Shown one piece after another: positions 30,961-42,768 of a stretch of 64,000 nt of DNA. Location: contig CM043946.1 of NCBI GenBank assembly GCA_014529385.2, positions 17,193,077 through 17,257,076 on the forward strand, given 5' to 3'. This DNA comes from Adiantum capillus-veneris. Taxonomy: Eukaryota; Streptophyta; Polypodiopsida; Polypodiales; Pteridaceae. The position numbers and the translations under genes are program-made. Each line of letters opens with the position of its first letter. The stretch's first letter is position 1. Below the pieces are notes generated by a model, which worked only from the letters and a program-made list of their open reading frames with translations, had not been told where the DNA came from and ran no database searches.

Positions 30961-31137
30961 TTCTGATGAGGATTCTTAGTTTCCATATTTATTTGTTTCT
31001 CTTCTATTACATGTGGTTATCCCGTGGTCTTTTGGATCCTCAAACATAGAACTTTATAAGAGTTTTTTTTGCATAGCTATGTGTCTTTATTTGTAAATAA
31101 CAATACAATATGTGAGCATCCCCTTTTGCTTTGAGGG

Positions 31138-31140
<3 letters not shown>

Positions 31141-31177
<37 letters not shown>
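31141..31177. repeat. (GA)n microsatellite
   Basis: A pure GA tract of 37 bp. Confidence 0.95.
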
Positions 31178-31180
<3 letters not shown>

Positions 31181-32927
31181 ACTCATGCTCAGCCTTTTGA
31201 TAATAGCAAATGCTTTTTCTATCATTGATTGCATATTTTGTGAAATGTATGTCTTAAAATCCTCATAAATTGTACACCTTGTATAACAGAGTTATACATC
31301 CTATCTGCAGATCCTTAAAAATGAGCGATTCTACGAACAAAAAAATGTATCGCATCTAAGCCACTTGCTAACCAAAATGAACATCAAACAATAGCCCATT
31401 TCAATGGAACAATATAGAAACTCAAAGCAACCAAAAATCACTTTATGTTTCAAGAAGGTCATAAGGATGATTTCAAGACATTGTTGTGGATGGATCTTCA
31501 TTCGATTGTCTTTTGAGAGCTATTAGGTATGTCATATTCTCTATTGTTATACACAAGATGTCACTACCAATAGTTAGCTAAAGTTGCCTTATCATAGCTT
31601 TGGACGATGCTCTTATTTAATGATGAAGCATCCAAGAATATTCTTGGCACTATCTTATCAATGCATATAAAATTGTTGCACACGTTTTCCACCTTGGGAG
31701 GAAGGTGAGAGAGGAGAATGCCATAGAGTTAAGCCTTGGTTCTTCTTAGCAGTAGTAATATGCGGGTCACATACTAGTAGGTAATAATATTTAAAAAGGG
31801 AAAAGTTATTCAAAGTGTTGTTTTTATACCTATTGTAAATGTAAGTTAAAAAAAAGTACAATTTAAAAAATGGCAAATAGGAAGTATTTTTTGGTCTTTC
31901 AAAGCTCATATTAAAGAATCAATGTGGTTTTAGTACAAAACTGTGATCTAAAGTGATCCTGTAGGTTAAGACCAATCCAATCAATTTTGTTTTGGGATTC
32001 AATCTTGTATAGATCATATAATTTAGCACACTTTGATATTTCTCATACAAAAGTTGACAAAACTTTAACTTTACAAAACAAGCGTGTAAATGAGATTATT
32101 AATGCTCCACTTCAAATTTTCTAAAGGATTTTTCTATGATCTTTTGATATTTACAATTTTTTAAGAACTTATACCTATTTTAACAATCAATGACTTTCAT
32201 GCGGAAAATGTGAGTTTTTAATGTGTGCATTTTAAAATGTAACAAAACCTCAGTAGTTTACACAAACATCAATAAATGTCATCTTAAGTTAATACTTATA
32301 TCACATACATATCTATATAGCATGATGCATCTCAAAATAATATAAAATAAACTTTTTTACTTCAAGTTCAAATGATTAAGTTGTGTATTGGATACAACTT
32401 CAAAGTCATTTTCTATTAGTTTGAACTTAAAAGAATATGTAAGAAACTTATAATAATGAGTACAATTTTCAAAAGGACTCAATGTTGTTTTCTAAGCATT
32501 GGATGTTCTTCAAAAGGACTCAATGTGATGCTCTTCAAAACATCACATGCAGTTTTGTGAGAGCACCTTTTATGGGTGCATTTCTTTATGGTGATAAGCT
32601 CAAAACTAAAAGAAGACAATTTCTACAAACACTATAAGTAGTTTATGAAAAGCTCCCAAAAAAAAATTGAGCATTTGTTTTCAAATATGGAATAGTTTAT
32701 TCAAATCCTCAAAAGTACATTGAAAGTCCCTTTTCTTGTACAAAAATAGTGCTAATGAAATAGACACATATGAACCTTCAAATGAAAAGACTCTTTTCCA
32801 AACTAAAGTATCAATGAAATACTTCAATCCTAGCTCCCTTCCTTACTAATGCTTGTTTTTGAAAGCTAAATATATTTCCATTTGAAAGAATTCATGCTCC
32901 AAGTTGGTGACTTTTGAATGTTAATGC

Positions 32928-32930
32928 AAA

Positions 32931-32961
<31 letters not shown>

Positions 32962-32963
32962 CA
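32928..32963. repeat. poly(A) followed by (CA)n
   Basis: About 20 A followed by eight CA units. It could be an old retroposon tail, but no element was recognised next to it. Confidence 0.9.
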
Positions 32964-34199
32964 GTGTATTGGCTTCATGTGCAAGACTTTGACTGACTAG
33001 TGAATATGTTTGTAGTTTGTCAAAAAACCATCCTAAATGAGCTACAGACAAAGCAAGCAGCATGAGTTTTTGAAGTGAGAAAACGTATTACAACTCAATT
33101 GAAAAACCATCTACCAAATGGACTAAACACATGCAATACAAAAATATGGTGGAGGGTGGACATAATGTCTTGAAATATTTTTTAAAATCACATCCTATCT
33201 TGTAGTAAGTGTATTTCTACTTATACTTTGTAGATCCTATCATCATTTTTATTGAAGAAGAAGAAGAAACAGTAGCTTTCAATCTCCATCTTCATTGTGT
33301 GCTCTCTTGGTGCGCTGTGTGTGTGCATGTGTGAGCGTGCACGCTTGTGCATGCATGGGCTTGCAAGAGCTTAAGCTCTCTCTTAATCAATATAGATCTT
33401 TACCTAGTATTATAGTCTAATTGTGGCTAAGCACTTGTGAGCAACAAGCAAGAGCAATAGAAGAAGCCATTGAGGGTAAGAGTTTCTACATTCTACTCCC
33501 TTGTGCTTTGGCGCTATATACACCCCCAATTTCAAAGAGATATCAACAAAGATCTCAAATTTTGGTGATTTTAATGGAGATTGTGAGTTTTGTTTCTATG
33601 TAGTCTTTTAAACTACAACAATGTAAGCCAACTTTTCGTTTCAAGTATGGTTTGACCTTTGTTTGGAAGGCGTCGCATTCAAGAATGGAAAGGTTGGGTT
33701 TCTAAAAATCTCCCATTTATAGTGTTGAAGGAAATTTGATTGGCTCTATAATTTTCACAACTATTGTAAAGTTGCACACAACATTGTGTTGAGTGTATGT
33801 ACACATATTGCAGTCACATGTTGTGATATTCTATTATTGGCCTGTTGTAGGGTTTGTGCAAATGTTTGACTATTTGCAATATATCTAACAATGATGAAAT
33901 CAATGAAATTGTCAACCAAAAACTAGAAGAGAAGATTTCCATGCTTGAGAGTTCAAAATGAAAAATATCTTGATTGAAAAAGGCCATCAAAATACATTGA
34001 AGTGACCAAGAAGATGCATAAGTTTCTCCTCAACAAGTGAAGGCCTTTGAAGATTGAAACTAGAAGCACATAAGTCATGTCTTGGTTATTTGGTAGTGTA
34101 TTGAATACCATAATTGGGCATAGATTGGGTCCCCATTCCCCTGAGCAGGCATGGACAAATTCAGTCTCACTAGATGTGACCAATAATAAGGCAAGGAAG

Positions 34200-34580
34200 C
34201 TATAGTCGAAGATAGAGCTCAACATTGTGCAAAAAATGGACCATTCTCTTACTAATTACATTTCAAGATTGAGGACATATGTGAATCCCTTGTATTTATT
34301 GGTATTAGGATTTGTGATGATGAAAAGGTGAAAGCATGCTTTCGTGGCTTGGGACCATCATACAAAGTAGTTCAAAACTTCTATTCATACTCAAGGAAGC
34401 TTTCCAAGGTTTACCAATCTTGAGATTTCCAACTCAGATACTAAGGCGACTTGACAGTTGGGCCTTCCTTAGTTCTGAAGTTCCATTGATGACATCTTAC
34501 TCCAATCTAGAGAAGCAAGGACACAAGAAATATAAGTGTATCATTTATGGGCATGGAAGGGTCCTACACCACAAACCAGG
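34200..34580 (+). pseudogene. decayed Copia gag fragment
   Basis: In two plus-strand frames: KIELNIVQKMDHSLTNYISR then a shift, and ICDDEKVKACFRGLGPSYKV. This is the helical middle of Copia gag (UBN2 type), where 'leu-gly-pro-ser-tyr' follows the 'asp-asp-lys-val' helix. A weak knuckle remnant may follow (KKYKCIIYGHG). No LTR or pol was found. It is an old fragment. Confidence 0.45.
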
Positions 34581-36047
34581 TTAATAGCCCAAAATTTATG
34601 ATCGAACTCTAAATCCTACAACGAAACTGACATTCCAACATGCTTAGGATCTACAAATGATGACTTCTTTCCCATGTTTAAGAGGCATGGTTACAATCCA
34701 TAAACTTCTATATATGGTAACAAACTTATCATTAACTAACATTTAGTCTTCTGAAAAATACCCAGCTAATTTGATCCACTTGTTCATAATTGAATACTAA
34801 TCTCCCACTTTCCACATTGCACTCACCCATTTCTCTTGTTTTCTGATTTTTGTCACATTGTTTTACCTATATAATTAGGATGCATTTATTAAATTTTGAC
34901 ACAATTTCATTGATACAACCCTTCAAATACCACTCAAAGAATTCTCTCTCAAATAAGATCTAGTAAAAATAACGCTAGCTTTTAACAAAATCCGTTATAG
35001 TTTTCCACTACTTGCAGACTTTTTTTGTCTAATCAATAGAGCCTTTGTAAAGGTTTTCTCTCTTTACCTTTTACTAATTGCTAGGGGTACTCACTCACCA
35101 TGACATATAAGAGCTACTAACCACATGTTATTCTCCACTAACAAAGGTATCTCCTCGCTAGCCACAAAATCCTCTCACTAGCCAGAAGTTCCATCTAGCA
35201 AGAAGATGGCCGATAAAAAATCCCTTTAATTTTACTTAGAGAACATATACTTGTTTCTCGTCTAGTTTTTCTTAATTATCATCCACATTCTTACTATTCC
35301 TCCCTAAAAGTGGTATGTGAAGCATGTTTTTTCTTAATCATCGTCCACGTTCTTACTATTCCTCCCTAATTTTCTTTTTTAAACACTCAAAAGTGCACAT
35401 TTTTTCTTTATGGTTGCATGTACAATAGGATGTGTACAAATTTATCCTTCCATCTTTTTCTATTTGTTCATTTGTATACTCTTTGTTGCAACTAGCATCC
35501 AAGTGGTTTGATTCACTCTACTTATATACCCTTTTTCCTTCTTGTTTATTGCATGAGAGGTGGCCTTACTAAGAAATATAGCATGAAGTTCCAATGGCAT
35601 GCCTGAAGTTCTAACAATCCCTCAACCTATGGCACCTGTGAACAAAATTATTGATGGTCATCCTCAACTATAGGTTATTGCCCCCACACTTATCTTGGTA
35701 AGTCAAATTACCAGTTTTTATTTTATTCATACATAAGTTGACCTTAGTAATCAAGCCTAAGATGTCCCAAAAATGGCTAAGAATATGATTTTCATAGAAG
35801 CTATTGGAAATTACACATGTCTAAAACACCTTCATGCCTTCAATTCCTTTTACCATTATTTTTGGCTGCAGAAAGTCTTTGATATTTCCTTCCCGAAGGA
35901 GAGGAGTTGCAGCTAAGGTGCCTGATGTTTTTGCTCTCAAAATAGCATTGCAAATTTGCAATCAAGAAGTTCACTCAACCGTTTATGAATTTAGTACTAA
36001 TGTTTTATTATTAGTCCTTGTTGAATAAAGGATCGTCACACCGAGCC
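34581..36047. other. gene-free AT-rich stretch
   Basis: I see no supported gene. A short near-repeat (TTCTTAATCATCGTCCAC and similar text) occurs at 35265-35380. Confidence 0.45.
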
Positions 36048-36185
36048 CCTTATGGAGAGGGATTTATGTCACAAAAATATTGTGCACAGTCCTCAGTTTT
36101 TCCTTCCTTGTCTTGCCCATTGCATTGGGATAGCAACCTCATGCATCGTCTATGTCGAGATGTTTGGTCCTCTCTCTTGTCAAGT

Positions 36186-36440
36186 CTAACCCTCTAGTTT
36201 AGTCCCCAAGTCGATTCCAAGCTGTTGTAAGACCTTTCCCCCATATGAGGCATTCAAAGAGTCCGTGTGTGTCAAGCCCGTCAGAAACCTATAAAAAGAT
36301 TTCCGTATTTTTGTCACTGAGGGGGGAGGTTTGGTGTGGTGTTGTGTGTGTGGGGTTCTTGAGATGAGCCTCCATTGTAACCAACTCTCTATCTCTAATA
36401 TAAATAGGTGCTTGTCCAGAGGCAAGAGACGACCAGTTTA
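36186..36440 (+). other. LTR-like promoter segment (unit 1; copy at 43921-44175)
   Basis: CCTATAAAAAG near 36289 is followed by a purine run (TGAGGGGGGAGG), a CT-rich region and AATATAAATAGG. The layout resembles a decayed LTR or a polymerase II promoter with leader. No second LTR and no TG...CA border were found, so this is only a suggestion. Confidence 0.2.
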
Positions 36441-38869
36441 GTCTCATTCTCTCTCTTGTGACTGCATGTCACACTATATTCTTGCTCTAAAAATTATCTC
36501 ATTAATTTTTAAACTATATTTCTACATTTCCCATTAGTCATCAAGTGAAAAACATATAATAGCTACTTTAATTCTAGTTTGGTGCCAAAAAGGACACTTT
36601 AGCGTCCTTTTTTCTTAATTTTCAAAAAAATCCCATGTGCTTGAAAGAAAGAATCTATACGATTTCCTTTAAGAAACATTTGCACACTAGTAATAGAGTA
36701 CTTAAAAATTATCTCCTTACATATTCGAGCCTACAAGGATAACCAAATTAACCCATAATTATAGTCTCACAAATTTGCATTCAAATTTTGCAAAGAATAG
36801 GCACCATAAGCATTAAAAAAAATCCAAAGACCTAGAAGAAAATTTCAGATTGCTCCTTTATACCAATGCTATGTAATTATGTAGGCTTTTAATCAAATTT
36901 AAAAAAATTACATTTGTATTTAATTATGCATAGCTATGTGGGTCAAATAGGCATGTTTTATAAACTGGATCATATACAAAGTAAAACAGAATATATCCGT
37001 GCATTAAATTCTTGACTATGTTATATATACATGTATGATTCTAAATTCCAAGGGAGATTATGATTGAAGAACATTGAAGAAACTAAATGAGGTACTTTTT
37101 CCTTTGTTGTAACACTACGTACGATAGAAATTCTTGATATTTTATGTACAAGATAGCAGCTAGAAAAATCCATGTAATACTTTAAAATTTTGACAAAACC
37201 AGTAAAGTATAGTTAATTCCTTGATAACAAGGCATTTGGGGAATTTGAATACTCATATAATTGGTTTTCTAGATGAAAAGAGTAAAATCGCCTATAAAGT
37301 GTATCTCAAAAAATTTTCAAAATCCAAATTTATTTAGAGGAATTATGATTTCTAAAGTTTTCAAAAAATATGTATTATCTTGGGTTGAACTCCTAAATTG
37401 ATCTTAGAACATGAATTTTCAAAAGAAAGCATGTATTATTTGAAAAGAGCTTTGAAAGCCTAAAAATTTCTCATTTACTACTTAAAGTAAATGATAAATA
37501 TAGGCTTTCAAATATAATATGTCCCATTCAAGTTGGCATTTTCTATCAATATCGGTTTATAAGTTTAAAAAATATAATCTCTTTAAGAAGTTATAGAGTT
37601 TTAATGTTTTTCTACCAAAAACAACTCAAAATTTGAGTGAATTTTTATTGTAAAAACTTATCATATATCTTTTGCTATAGTACATATTTTGACCTTAAAA
37701 AAAATGGTGTACTTTTTCACCTCATAATCTATGCACACAATGAGAAAGAGTTGAAAAGTCAATTGTTAACTTATAGAAATAAATATCAAAAGTTTATGAA
37801 AAAGCAAGACACTTTAGTGTTCCAGGACATTTGATTGTCCAGTTACAGAACTAGTTTTAACAAATACCAAAATCAGGTCAAATTTTTTGGAATATTTCCA
37901 CAGCTTCCTAACAATGTGTAGAAGCTTGAAAATTAATTCAAATTATATAAGATTATTTAATATATTTCTCCTTAATTAAGGCCAAAATTAGACAATATCA
38001 ATCCTAATATATGTTAACAATCAATTTGACTACTATTCACAATCAGACATATAGTATTCAATAGTTTAATTACATATAAAAAGATAATTATCAATAGAGA
38101 GATATAGTATTTGACAATTTAATTACATATAAGAAGATAATTATCAATAGAGAGAGGCTTAATCTTTTCTAATCAATAATAGAATTATGAAAATAGACCT
38201 AAATTAATATGCCTTTTACTAATCTAATGGGATGAGGGTTAATTACTTTGATTAATCACTTAAAAGTTTTTGCCCTCTAGTGATTTTTGGGTAGACTCTC
38301 TCTAAGCTAGAGAGAAAATGCCAAGGCCTTCAAGTCTGAGAGAAAATGTGAAGGCTAGGGACCTATTTATAGTTTTTCTAGCAAGCAGGGCTAGCATTTA
38401 ACAGTGCCCAGCTTTCCAAGTAGCTGCCCAACTTCCTCTAGCATCCCTTGTTGGTATTTCTAGGTCCTGGATATCACCCCTACCACCTGCCCAACTTGAT
38501 TTTTCAAAGCTTCTATCTTCACTTTAATTTAATATTGCTTCAACTGAAATTATTTGGCCCATGTGATAAAACATCTAGTAGGCCATGTGAAAAGCCCATG
38601 TGTTTTAATAAATGTGAAATGGTATCCAATTATTTATTTTATTAAAGTGATCATGAAAACTTTTGATAAAAATTTTGTCTAATCAGTTTCTATTTGAATT
38701 TGATTCAGATTTTTTTTGGTTGAAGTAAAGTTGTGCTTATGATTCTAAAAATATCAATTATTGCTATTTTTAATGAAGTTTTCTTGGTTTGAAAAATCAA
38801 GAACCTTCATTTAGCTTTGTATACCTTCTCTTTATTATGAAAAACTGGGAAACCTTACAATCACCCCAA

Positions 38870-39141
38870 TATAGAGCTTGAGATGTCCTCATCTCAATCG
38901 AAGTTGGTAAAATCTTTGAAAAGAGAGACTTCGTCTTCCCAAGTATAGCATCTTAAGTGTCATAGTCTTTCCACTTTACCAGATGTTCTCTAATTACACT
39001 CTTTCTAAGGGTTCTTTCTCTGGTTTCAACAAGGATAGAATCTTGTTGGAGTTCAAGCACGCCTTGCCTTTGCATTACAATTTGTTCAACATGATTGGGA
39101 TTTGAGATGAAGGCTTCAAAACGCCTATATGGATACATCAT
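38870..39141 (-). pseudogene. Ty3/Gypsy integrase C-terminal chromodomain remnant (unit 1)
   Basis: A minus-strand frame ends with ETRERTLRKSVIREHLVKWK and DY. This is the chromodomain core found at the end of chromovirus integrases, which binds modified histone H3. A frameshift follows. In the next frame TWEDEVSLFKDF and then a stop continue the fold. The rest of pol is missing. It may be the last trace of a chromovirus whose body was deleted. Confidence 0.6.
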
Positions 39142-39187
39142 AAACTTTGATGTGTTTAGGTAGTTTCAATTTATAAATTTGATCACT

Positions 39188-39625
39188 GATTACTTTGATT
39201 ATTGTGCAAAAACACCCAAAAGTTTATAATCAAGATCACATAATTGAGAGTTAATTCTTCTTGATTTGTGGCACATACAACACACAAGAGAGTTGTTAGT
39301 TTTACCCGTAGCTACTACAAAGGAATTTATTCTAGAACCTTCTAAACTGGACATTTTGGATTATTCCCAACAATAACATTAATGATTTCTTATAAAGGCT
39401 TCCAAAAACTGAGTACTTTGATTATCGTACAAAAACACCCAAAAGTTTATAATCGAGAGAAGATTCTTCTTGATTTGTGGCACATACAACACATAAGAGA
39501 GTTGCTAGTTTTACCTGTAGCTATTAAAAAGGAATTTATTCTAGACCCTTCTAAATTGGACATTTTGCATTATTCCCAGCAATAACACTAATGATTTCTT
39601 ATAAAGGCTTCTAAAAACTATATCA
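39188..39625. repeat. 223-bp tandem duplication (unit 1; copy at 46924-47361)
   Basis: TACTTTGATTAT recurs at 39191 and 39414. Both units contain ACACCCAAAAGTTTATAATC, GATTTGTGGCACATACAACA and TAGTTTTACC, with roughly 8% difference. This is older than the 7.7-kb duplication because both large units carry it. Confidence 0.9.
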
Positions 39626-39775
39626 ATATTTCTTACCAATCATATGTTGGCAGGGATTTCAAAATGACGTGATCACACTATAATTTTAGGTTAATAACAA
39701 TAGAAATGCAAAATAACAAATATTTTGTTAATTGAAATTCATCTTTTTCGACCTCCAGGGAGACCTAGAGACCGG

Positions 39776-39875
39776 CTCGTAGCCCGCCGGGCTAATTAGT
39801 TGGCCCGCCGAGCTAGTGAGTCTTCCCGGCGGTCATGCCGGGTAAAGCTATTTGCCCGCCGGGCCCGCTGTAGCT
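39776..39875. repeat. GC-rich motif block, left of the 151-bp array (copy at 47512-47611)
   Basis: In surroundings that are mostly A and T, this block repeats GCCCGCCGGGC-like words (AGCCCGCCGGGCT, GGCCCGCCGAGCT, TTGCCCGCCGGGCCCG) and the inverse CCCGGCGG. The words are near-palindromic and spaced by 10-25 bp. Confidence 0.8.
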
Positions 39876-39992
39876 CAGTATGCTATCTCTTCTTTCAAGT
39901 ATTATTCAAACCAAACATTAGTGTTATAATCAATATCACACACAAGCGTAGTAGTGAAGCCTGAAGGGAATAAACCTCAATCTACTCAAACA

Positions 39993-40830
39993 TGAGCAAG
40001 CAAATACAACGGTGAATCAAATATGTGATCAGTCCATCCCAAAAGTAGAGATATCGACCCAAAGATTCACCTTCCTACCTCCTTTCATGAATCAGTCCAC
40101 TCCAAAAAAGAACTAATGACCCATGATTGGAGCTCTAATCAAAATAGCAAGCAAATACAGCGGTGAATCAAACATGTGATTAGTCCATCCCAAAAGTAGA
40201 GATATCGACCCAAAGATTCACCTTCCTACCTCCTTTCATGAATCAGTCCAGTCCAAAAAAGAACTAATGACCCATGATTGGAGCTCTAATCGGAATAGCA
40301 AGCAAATACAGCGATGAATCAAACATGTGATCAGTCCATCCCAAAAGTAGAGATATCGACCCAAAGATTCACCCTTCTACCTCCTTTCATGAATCAGTCC
40401 AGTCCAAAAAAGAACTAATGACCCATGATTGGATCTCTAATCGGAATAGCAAGCAAATACAGCGGTGAATCAAACATGTAATCAGTCCATCCCAAAAGTA
40501 GAGATATCGACCCAAAGATTCACCTTTCTATCTCTTTTCAAGAATCACTTCAGTCCAAAAAAGAACTAATGACCCATGATAGAAGTTCTAATCAATATAG
40601 CAATCAATTTAGCAAATATAACGGTGAACCAAACATGAGATCAATCCATCCCAAATGTAGAGATACCGACCCAAAGATTCACCTTTCTACCTCCTTTCTA
40701 CCTCCTTTCAAGAATCAATCCATCCCAAATGTAGAGATACCGACCCAAAGATTCACCTTTCTACCTCCTTTCAAGAATCAATTCAGTCCAAAAAAGAACT
40801 AATGGTCCATGATCAGAGTTACATTAAGTT
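39993..40830. repeat. 151-bp tandem array, about 5.5 units (copy at 47729-48566)
   Basis: The unit contains GCAAGCAAATACAGCGGTGA, then GTCCATCCCAAAAGTAGAGA and GACCCAAAGATTCACC, and ends ACTAATGACCCATGATTGGA. TGTGATCAGTCC-type words fall at about 40025, 40176, 40327 and 40478. The fifth unit is about 8 bp longer and the last is truncated and internally repeated. The units are 90-98% alike. Frames through it are not conserved as protein. Confidence 0.95.
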
Positions 40831-40977
40831 TTAAATTTTTTTAAAGACTATTCATTTTTTTACCTTTAGTTTTTCTTCTAAATTTTAAAGGATGACCAAA
40901 TTTAGAGGAAGAGGTGATGTGATGTGATGTGATGTGAAGGGTTATATAGAGCCGCCAAATATGGAGGGGGTACACTA

Positions 40978-41090
40978 CGGGCCCGGCGGGATTCTTGCTT
41001 GTCCCGTCGGGCCCGCCGGGTTTCATATTAAACCTGGCGGGCCTGCCGGGATTGTTGGTTGTCCCGCCGGTTCTACGTTTTCTACCGGTT
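40978..41090. repeat. GC-rich motif block, right of the 151-bp array (copy at 48714-48826)
   Basis: GGGCCCGGCGGGATT, TGTCCCGTCGGGCCCGCCGG, TGGCGGGCCTGCCGGGATTG and TGTCCCGCCGGTT lie close together. Two of these form a direct repeat with a 63-bp period. The same core word as in the left block (CCCGCCGGG or its reverse) is used. Confidence 0.8.
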
Positions 41091-41113
41091 TTTGTAGGTC
41101 ATGACAAAATGCG

Positions 41114-41850
41114 TCATCGCGTAATTAAAATCCCTGTATGTTGGGATGCTCCACTATTTAGAATCCAAGAACCATCAACAAACGAAGCTTGTGCTGATGA
41201 GAATACCTCTTCTATGGTAGCCCATAGTTCAAGCTCTGCCTCAACATAGTTGGTGGATTCTCTTTCCTTCCAAGAAGCTTTCATGGTGCCATTCTTCTCA
41301 TTTTCTTTCTTATATATTTCTACAGTCTTTAACATGATGACCTTTCTTGTCACAACTACCTATAAATTTCTTCTTCTTGGGATTCATCTTAGGGACATTT
41401 GATGTGGTCCCCTTTCCTTTGCATTGATCATGAAAGCATCATCACCCCTATCATCCCTAGTCCTAAGTCATAGCTCCTCTTCAAGCAACATTGCACTCAG
41501 CTCATCAAATGTAAGAGGGGTTGGACAAACCTGAGGGTTGAGTGTTGTAACAAGACCATCATATCAAGCTGAAAGCATGCGAATAAAGTGGTAAGCTACA
41601 GAGAAATAGCCACACCAACAATACCTAATTGATCCTTAATTTGCTTGATAAAGGCCTTTACCTTCTCTTCATCATCAAGTTCTCAAGAGCAAGTTGATTT
41701 GACAAATTTTGAATTTTGGTATGATTGTGCACCTCACATTGTTGAGCCAACATGCTCCAAGATTCGTGTGATTTAGTGGAATGTTGAATCAAAGCCTAGC
41801 ATAGAATCACTTACACACATGACAATGGTGCATAACTCATCTGCATTCCT
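41114..41850 (-). pseudogene. decayed Copia gag and protease fragment (unit 1)
   Basis: On the minus strand, gag helices are recognisable in broken frames (AQQCEVHNHTKIQNLSNQLA; LTFDELSAMLLEEELRLRTR). They are followed by a knuckle remnant SCDKKGHHVKDC that has lost the first Cys, then a protease active site WILNSGASQHTG in which the catalytic Asp-Ser-Gly reads Asn-Ser-Gly (G-to-A). No integrase or RT follows on the left. This is a third Copia type, distinct from Copia-1 and Copia-2. Confidence 0.6.
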
Positions 41851-42669
41851 TCTCTTCCAGGCACGTAGAAGGGTAGCATCTAGAGGAATTATGTTATCTT
41901 TATCTTCTTTTGTTGGTAAGGAAGGCACTCTAGCATTTCCTTCCAAAAGAGCTCCTCTACTTGGTTATGTGGGTTATGTGGGGAGCGTGGCATTGGCTCC
42001 TTAGCTTCTACTTTAGGTACATTGACTAGTTCTCCCTTGTGGATAATCCACTTCTTCTTCATGGATTTCTTGAGGAAGATATCCCTGAGAGTGCTAAGAT
42101 GGTGAAGGTGTATATGACTCTCTTCCCACAAAATCCCTCTTCATAGACTTTGCTTATGGCAATTCAAGTTGCATTTTTTTGAGGTCTTGATGAAGATGCT
42201 TGACCGGTGTAATTAAATTGAAACTTGCAATTGTCTAATATGGAAGTGGTTGCACTAATTAATCAATTTAAATGGGAAGGCATATTTTTCTAGATCTACA
42301 TCCATGATACTAGCCTCCCTCTCAAAGGCATGTGATTACGCAAATCGAGTAGCCATGTAGAGAGTGAAAGAGACTAGAACAGGAAGACAATTCATTAATC
42401 ATGTTTACATGATTTAAACAAGAAGCTTTTGAGATTAAGAGAATCCCTCCTCTTTCCTATGTATCCATCTTGAGAAAACTAGCATGCTAAGGTCTTGAGA
42501 TGATTTAGTAGCAATAAATCAAACCATTAAATTCTATGAAAAGTTTGGCAGAGTATCAAGGCTACCTTTAAGTAATGATAATAACAGAGTAGATAAGAAT
42601 ATGTAGCTCGAGAAGAGATTTTTAATGAGCCTAAACACACTTCATGAATCCACACTGGCTCTTCATATT

Positions 42670-42698
42670 CACACACACATACACACACACACACACAC

Positions 42699-42748
<50 letters not shown>

Positions 42749-42768
42749 AGGGAGAGGGGGGGGGGGGG
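42670..42768. repeat. compound (CA)n-(GA)n-(G)n microsatellite, unit 1
   Basis: CA tract, TGTG, GA tract, GGGAGA repeats, then 12 or so G. This is 12 bp longer than its counterpart in unit 2, the largest difference between the units. Confidence 0.95.

Larger units (their letters stand above)
30961..34139. other. gene-free AT-rich stretch
   Basis: I see no supported gene. A (GA)n tract lies at 31141-31177, a poly(A)-(CA)n tract at 32928-32963, and an alternating GT/GC stretch at 33310-33360. Confidence 0.5.

Noticed and set aside
33310-33360. Alternating GT/GC stretch as Z-DNA or a regulatory element
   Set aside because: Too short and irregular to support more than a simple-sequence note.
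37637-38645. Short plus-strand frames in the 7.7-kb units (also at 45373-46381)
   Set aside because: Their exact repetition is due to the duplication, not to conservation. Composition simply reflects AT-rich DNA.
39993-40830. Regular repeats suggesting a CRISPR-like array
   Set aside because: The 151-bp units are contiguous with no unique spacers, and the context is a plant genome. It is a tandem minisatellite.
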